A DNA stretch of 64,000 nucleotides from Brugia malayi (Eukaryota > Nematoda > Chromadorea > Rhabditida > Onchocercidae), in NCBI RefSeq assembly GCF_000002995.4, contig NW_025062475.1, positions 9,118,187-9,182,186 on the forward strand. Reading direction: 5' to 3'. A program made the translations under genes and the position numbers. Below the pieces are notes generated by a model. That model saw only the letters and a program-made list of their open reading frames with translations, did no database searches and was not told where the DNA came from. Each line of letters begins with the position of its first letter. Position 1 is the stretch's first letter. Below are positions 60,401-64,000 of this stretch, piece after piece.

Positions 60401-61840
60401 AATAATAGCCTCAAATATGATGTATTTCAAAATATGTTATTCATCCGATCATTAAAAGTTGGAGATAGTAGTATATATTAGTTTGTATATTTCTCATTAA
60501 AAAAAAAGAGAAGGAGGAAATCGAATATTTCAACATCTTTCATCTTTCTAAATTTCATGCTTCAATTTTTGTCTTCTAAAAGGGTGATTCCCAGGTGTTA
60601 GTCTTGGATAGCAGTAGTCTATTCGCAAAAGAAAGTGGTATTTTATTGCTAGCAAATACTCATTTGTATTTCGATCCTCGCTTTGAAATCATCAAAATAT
60701 TGCAAGCATTACTATGTGCTCGATGGATTGTACGTGTTGCTACAAACTATGCAAATCGTAACCCTAAAGCAAAATTACATATCTTGTTTGCTGGAGATTT
60801 TAACAGTACACCAGATGGAGCTGTTTATCATTTGCTCAGCACAGGTACATTTGCTCAGTTCAAAAAAATTTTTTTTTGTTGTGAGGTGTATAATTTTAAA
60901 TCCAAAGCAAGGACGAAACATAAAACATAAGAGACAAAAGGTGTAATGAAACAGTGGATAAAGTTTAATATGAATCACTAATTATTAAATTGGATGTCAA
61001 ACAGAATATGTTGATAAGTGGTTTTGTTTAGATGTTTTTATACAGTTTTTATGTTAGAAAAAGTGGTTTAACAGAAAATAGTAGTATAAGACGTTTCTCG
61101 AATATGTGAATCATCTTTAAAGTAATTTACAAAATACTGGTAGTAATTTCTTCTTTAATGTTTAGCAGTTATGATGGCTATTGAGCTGTTAAACTTTCAG
61201 GAAATATATCAGTTAAAAGTGACTGCCTTGCGTACAGTCAATATCCTAAAATTTATGGTGATGTAAATTTTACCATTCAGCCGTCTTTTCCATCGTTCAA
61301 CTTAAACTTGATAAATTTGGGTGACGAAACGCAGTTCACAAATTATACGCGTCATTATCGATATAATGGACAAATTGCTGGTTTCGAAGGATGTTTGGAC
61401 TACATTTGGGGAAGTGCTAATGTCAAAGTTAGTTGTTCAGCTGAATCATACACAAGTTTCTATCGTTGCAGTATTATGCAATACTTATGCGTGACAAACA
61501 TTTGTTTCAAAATTTCAATCCTGTATTTCAACTGGTCACTCAGACATTAGTTATTCAAAACTGAAATTAAATGTTAAAGTACAAATGAACAAATGAATAG
61601 AATTTCTTCTTATGTTTGAATGATTCGATGACAAGTTAATTTCTCTGTAACTTATTGGAAACTGGAAGGTAGAAGTTAGAATGTGCAGTAAAGTTAGAAC
61701 TCTTTTCCTATGAATTTTTTCAGATACAGAAAGTTATTCCAGTACCACCAAAAGAACTTGCTAAGAAGTATGTTGCATTACCGTCTAAGATATCTCCCAG
61801 TGATCACTTACCATTAGTTTGTGATATACGGCTTCAGTAA
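57470..61840 (+). CDS. PDE12: 2',5'-phosphodiesterase 12 (PDE12-like), EEP nuclease fold
   Basis: Family enzymes degrade 2-5A and trim mitochondrial poly(A). Exons: 57470-57594, 57667-57886, 58150-58318, 58417-58506, 59052-59274, 59572-59717, 59799-59961, 60127-60265, 60595-60844, 61201-61427, 61724-61840, giving 622 residues (human 609). The Arg-rich start (MKRRLRRNVSYIAK) could be a mitochondrial signal. RLLRNPP and PLFHWYVGEPDTC match the N-terminal half of PDE12. The exo/endonuclease/phosphatase domain starts at IRVISYNVLANLYLDL. It contains IIFLQEVDERF (Mg-binding Glu near 335), ANTHLYFDPR, FAGDFNSTPDG (Asp 493, Asn 495), GCLDYIWG, and SPSDHLPLVCD with the catalytic His near 612. All catalytic motifs are intact. 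The exon 2 donor and the exon 4 acceptor were chosen to keep phase. AATAAA lies at 61894. Confidence 0.93.
58683..58855. mobile_element. MITE-like element with 17-bp terminal inverted repeats
   Basis: TCTAAAACTCTCGTAGC at 58683-58699 is the exact reverse complement of 58839-58855. The 173-bp unit is AT-rich, non-coding and lies in PDE12 intron 4. I see no clear target-site duplication, so a mobile origin is a suggestion. A simple hairpin is the alternative. Confidence 0.45.
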
Positions 61841-62787
61841 CAACCATTTTTACCTTACAGTCTGCATTCCTTTTGTTATATAAAATTCTGTGAAATAAAA
61901 ACCTCACTTGTTTTCCAAATTTTCGGAATCTCATTGATATATGCCATAAAATCCTCAGAGTGTATGATTTTTGCAAATTATCCTTCATCTCATAAATGAA
62001 GATATCTTTATCCAAATTTGACTTTTAATAACCTTCCTTCTGATTAAATTTAGAGCATCTTGACTTTTACTGTACTTAATTGATTTTTATGTAATTTAAT
62101 TAAGAGAAAACTTTACAAGGTGTGTTTATGTATGATTTCTCATTCTGATACGGATTTAACGTGATTTTTAGAAATACTAGATGCTTAACTAAGTGATCCT
62201 GAGGAATTTCATTTTTTGCTCTACCTATATGAATTCTTTGACATTTGGTTGCAGCTTATTTGATATTCTGTGATCCGTTTTGATATAAAGAACAAGAAGT
62301 ATTCCTTCGTCTTGCACCAATTTTTCAGTTCTTCTGTTTTGTCGGAAAGTACGTTTGTTTTCTTTCGCAATTTTTGGATATTCCCATTTGTTCGATGACC
62401 ATATTCTTTTCATATGTCATTTCCCAATGTCAGTTAATAATCTTCCTCAACACACAGTCGATTTGTTATACCTCGCCTGTAATTATTACAGAATACATGT
62501 CATTAAGTAATATAACAAAAACTATTACGATTTTCTGCTATAGATTGTATGGCAGAAAGATCTGAAGAAAACTTCTAGGAGATTCTTGGGAGATTTTAAA
62601 AGAACCGAAAGCCTTTCATTCTTAAAAGTACCTCCATAACAGGTATTAGGCTCACTTATATTTTCATTTAATCCTCTCATAATAAAATTAGCTTAAAATC
62701 CTGCAAATCACTATATATTTGGGTTATCTCAGGAGAATGTATACGCAACCTTTATTCTTCAGTTTCAGAGTACGATCTGCGAGGCAC
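61841..62787. other. intergenic, convergent 3' ends of PDE12 and the SH2 gene
   Basis: AT-rich. A 62-codon minus-strand open frame (62225-62413) has coding-like codon use but could not be spliced in frame to the SH2 exons and matches nothing I know. Confidence 0.45.
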
Positions 62788-63840
62788 TTACTTTGTGCAA
62801 TCAGGCCATCTAAGCGCGACTCCTCTAGTGAGTTTACATGGTAGCAATAGTCCTTGATGATCAGCATAATACTTAATCAAGTCTATCAGATTGGGAAATT
62901 GATGAAGTGTTTCAATGAAAAATGTTGTTTTATGTCCTTCAACTTTCTGCAATTACCTGCATATTTTATCATTAGTACTGCGAGAATTTTATCATTCTAA
63001 TTGCAGATCATTTAAAAACAAAGTACGAAATTAAAATGTACTGTCTAATTAGAACTACGAAATCATTAAAGACAGCAAGCTTTCTGCTGACTTAAAATCA
63101 TCACAGCAATTCTCTTAAGAACGAAATGATAGTGAGGTACTTACAACATTGATATAAATGTTATAAATCTTTTGGTGATGACACATGGTGAGTATCAAGC
63201 AGTTCCGCTGATTGACGCGTACCAAAAAAGAGCTGGAATTATTCTAGAAAGAAGTGAAATCCTTATTGTATTTTTTAAGAGCTAGTGGTTTTTTATCTTG
63301 ACACTACTAAGATAAGTTTTTTCAATTATCAACAGTTAATTGTTTCGAATGAAGTTCAATGAAAAAAGAATAACAGAAGGTTAGTGGCTTTCTGTTTCTT
63401 TATCAGTTTTCTGTTGTAAACCAATAATCTCTTTGTTGGTAAAGACACTGTTTTACAACATTTTAAGATAAGTTTAGAACTCTATATTAACAACTGATTA
63501 TCTGAGATTAGCCAAAGTTATTCACTTCTCGAAAACAGATTATTCCATTTCTCACTTCTCACCTTTTACCCGAAATAGCTGAGGATGCAAATCTTCTACA
63601 AAACACGCAATCATCTCCTTAAGCAAATTAATTTGAAGGTGATATATTAGAACTTGCCTGATACAAATAATTACTCACCCATCCTCTCCTCCAGTCCTTT
63701 GCAACATTCGCTCCACTTTACTCTTATCAGCACTGTGATGGAACCAACGTTCAGCGCGATAGACGGAATAAGATGCAAGGCCGTAAATTTTGGAATGGAC
63801 CTTATAAATCGCCCTAGATTCGCCGCACTTTAATATCTCC
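62788..63840 (-). CDS. SH2-domain protein, 3' part only (gene continues beyond window)
   Basis: Exons on the minus strand: 63840-63679 (entered in phase 2), 63232-63145 and 62946-62788. They encode one complete SH2 domain that would bind phosphotyrosine peptides. WFHHSADKSKVERMLQ is the first helix. GSFLVRVNQ holds the FLVR Arg. CLILTMCHHQKIYNIYI is the central sheet. FIETLHQFPNLIDLIKYY and PCKLTRG close the domain. The frame stops just after it (DCTK, then TAA at 62788-62790). That stop overlaps a perfect GTAAGT donor, so the protein could instead continue by splicing, though I find no following exon before PDE12. The 5' end is missing and the upstream domain is unknown. It could be an SH2 adaptor or the N-terminal half of a tyrosine kinase. 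Confidence 0.8.
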
Positions 63841-64000
63841 CTTAAATAGTAAACTGTTTATGTCATATCATTAACATACCAATGGGTTCATGTGAATGCT
63901 CCGATGTTTAATCCTACATTAACTTAAATTTCGCATAATTTTCTAGTATTTCCACTGAAAATTGAAATCGAAATTGGCTGTCCCATAAATTTTAAATTAT
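63841..64000. other. intron or upstream part of the SH2 gene
   Basis: AT-rich, no further exon visible. The first seen SH2 exon is entered in phase 2, so at least one more exon must lie to the right of the window. Confidence 0.5.

Noticed and set aside
62225..62413. minus-strand frame downstream of the SH2 exons as a possible extra SH2-gene exon
   Set aside because: Every acceptor tried from the donor at 62791 leads to a stop or the wrong frame.
1..64000. CRISPR arrays, bacterial operons, Wolbachia insertions, viral genes
   Set aside because: None seen. All recognisable genes are nematode nuclear genes with spliceosomal introns.

Overview
The window is nuclear DNA of a nematode, most likely a filarial or other spirurid (clade III) species. 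The evidence is a nematode-type alpha2(IV) collagen of about 1762 residues, a FLP-14 precursor with KHEYLRF repeats, a MIG-18-like secreted protein, short AT-rich introns, trans-splice-like acceptors just before several start codons, and a compact gene order including one probable operon. The species cannot be named from the sequence. All gene models below were joined exon by exon from splice sites and reading phase, with no transcript data. Exon borders are therefore predictions, although the codon phases close to an intact frame in every model.

Layout, left to right. 1514-9721 (+): let-2-like type IV collagen, 22 exons. 10815-11776 (-): ribosomal protein L9. 12429-15504 (+): Pescadillo. 16389-18770 (-): parkin. 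21464-25828 (+): flp-14 neuropeptide precursor. 26760-28360 (-): unnamed four-TM, MARVEL-like protein. 29368-31842 (-): TMEM33. 32671-42365 (+): a three-gene cluster with operon-like spacing, namely SNF5/SMARCB1, Y14/RBM8A and GPATCH1. 42808-51370 (-): Hsp70-interacting protein ST13/Hip. One 6.3-kb intron of ST13 holds, on the opposite strand, a gene of about 1220 codons (44992-49495) with at least twelve Cys-Lys-Tyr-Arg-Lys-Ser-Cys repeats. 51860-52299 (+): a short UQCR11-like protein of respiratory complex III. 53120-55707 (-): a secreted protein of six fibronectin-I-like modules, one per exon. 57470-61840 (+): PDE12-like 2'-5' phosphodiesterase. 62788-63840 (-): the 3' part of an SH2-domain gene that continues beyond the right edge.

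Most genes are housekeeping: ribosome biogenesis (L9, Pescadillo), chromatin (SNF5), RNA processing (Y14, GPATCH1), chaperone function (ST13), mitochondria (parkin, UQCR11, PDE12) and ER shape (TMEM33). Three are extracellular or neural (collagen IV, the FN1-module protein, FLP-14). The part I consider least described is the nested CX5C-repeat gene. Its repeat peptides are held constant while their codons differ, which indicates selection on the peptide rather than recent duplication. Other points of interest are two GC-AG introns, frequent AAG acceptors, a perfect 25-bp palindrome inside the flp-14 signal-peptide exon, and two long inverted repeats resembling small mobile elements.
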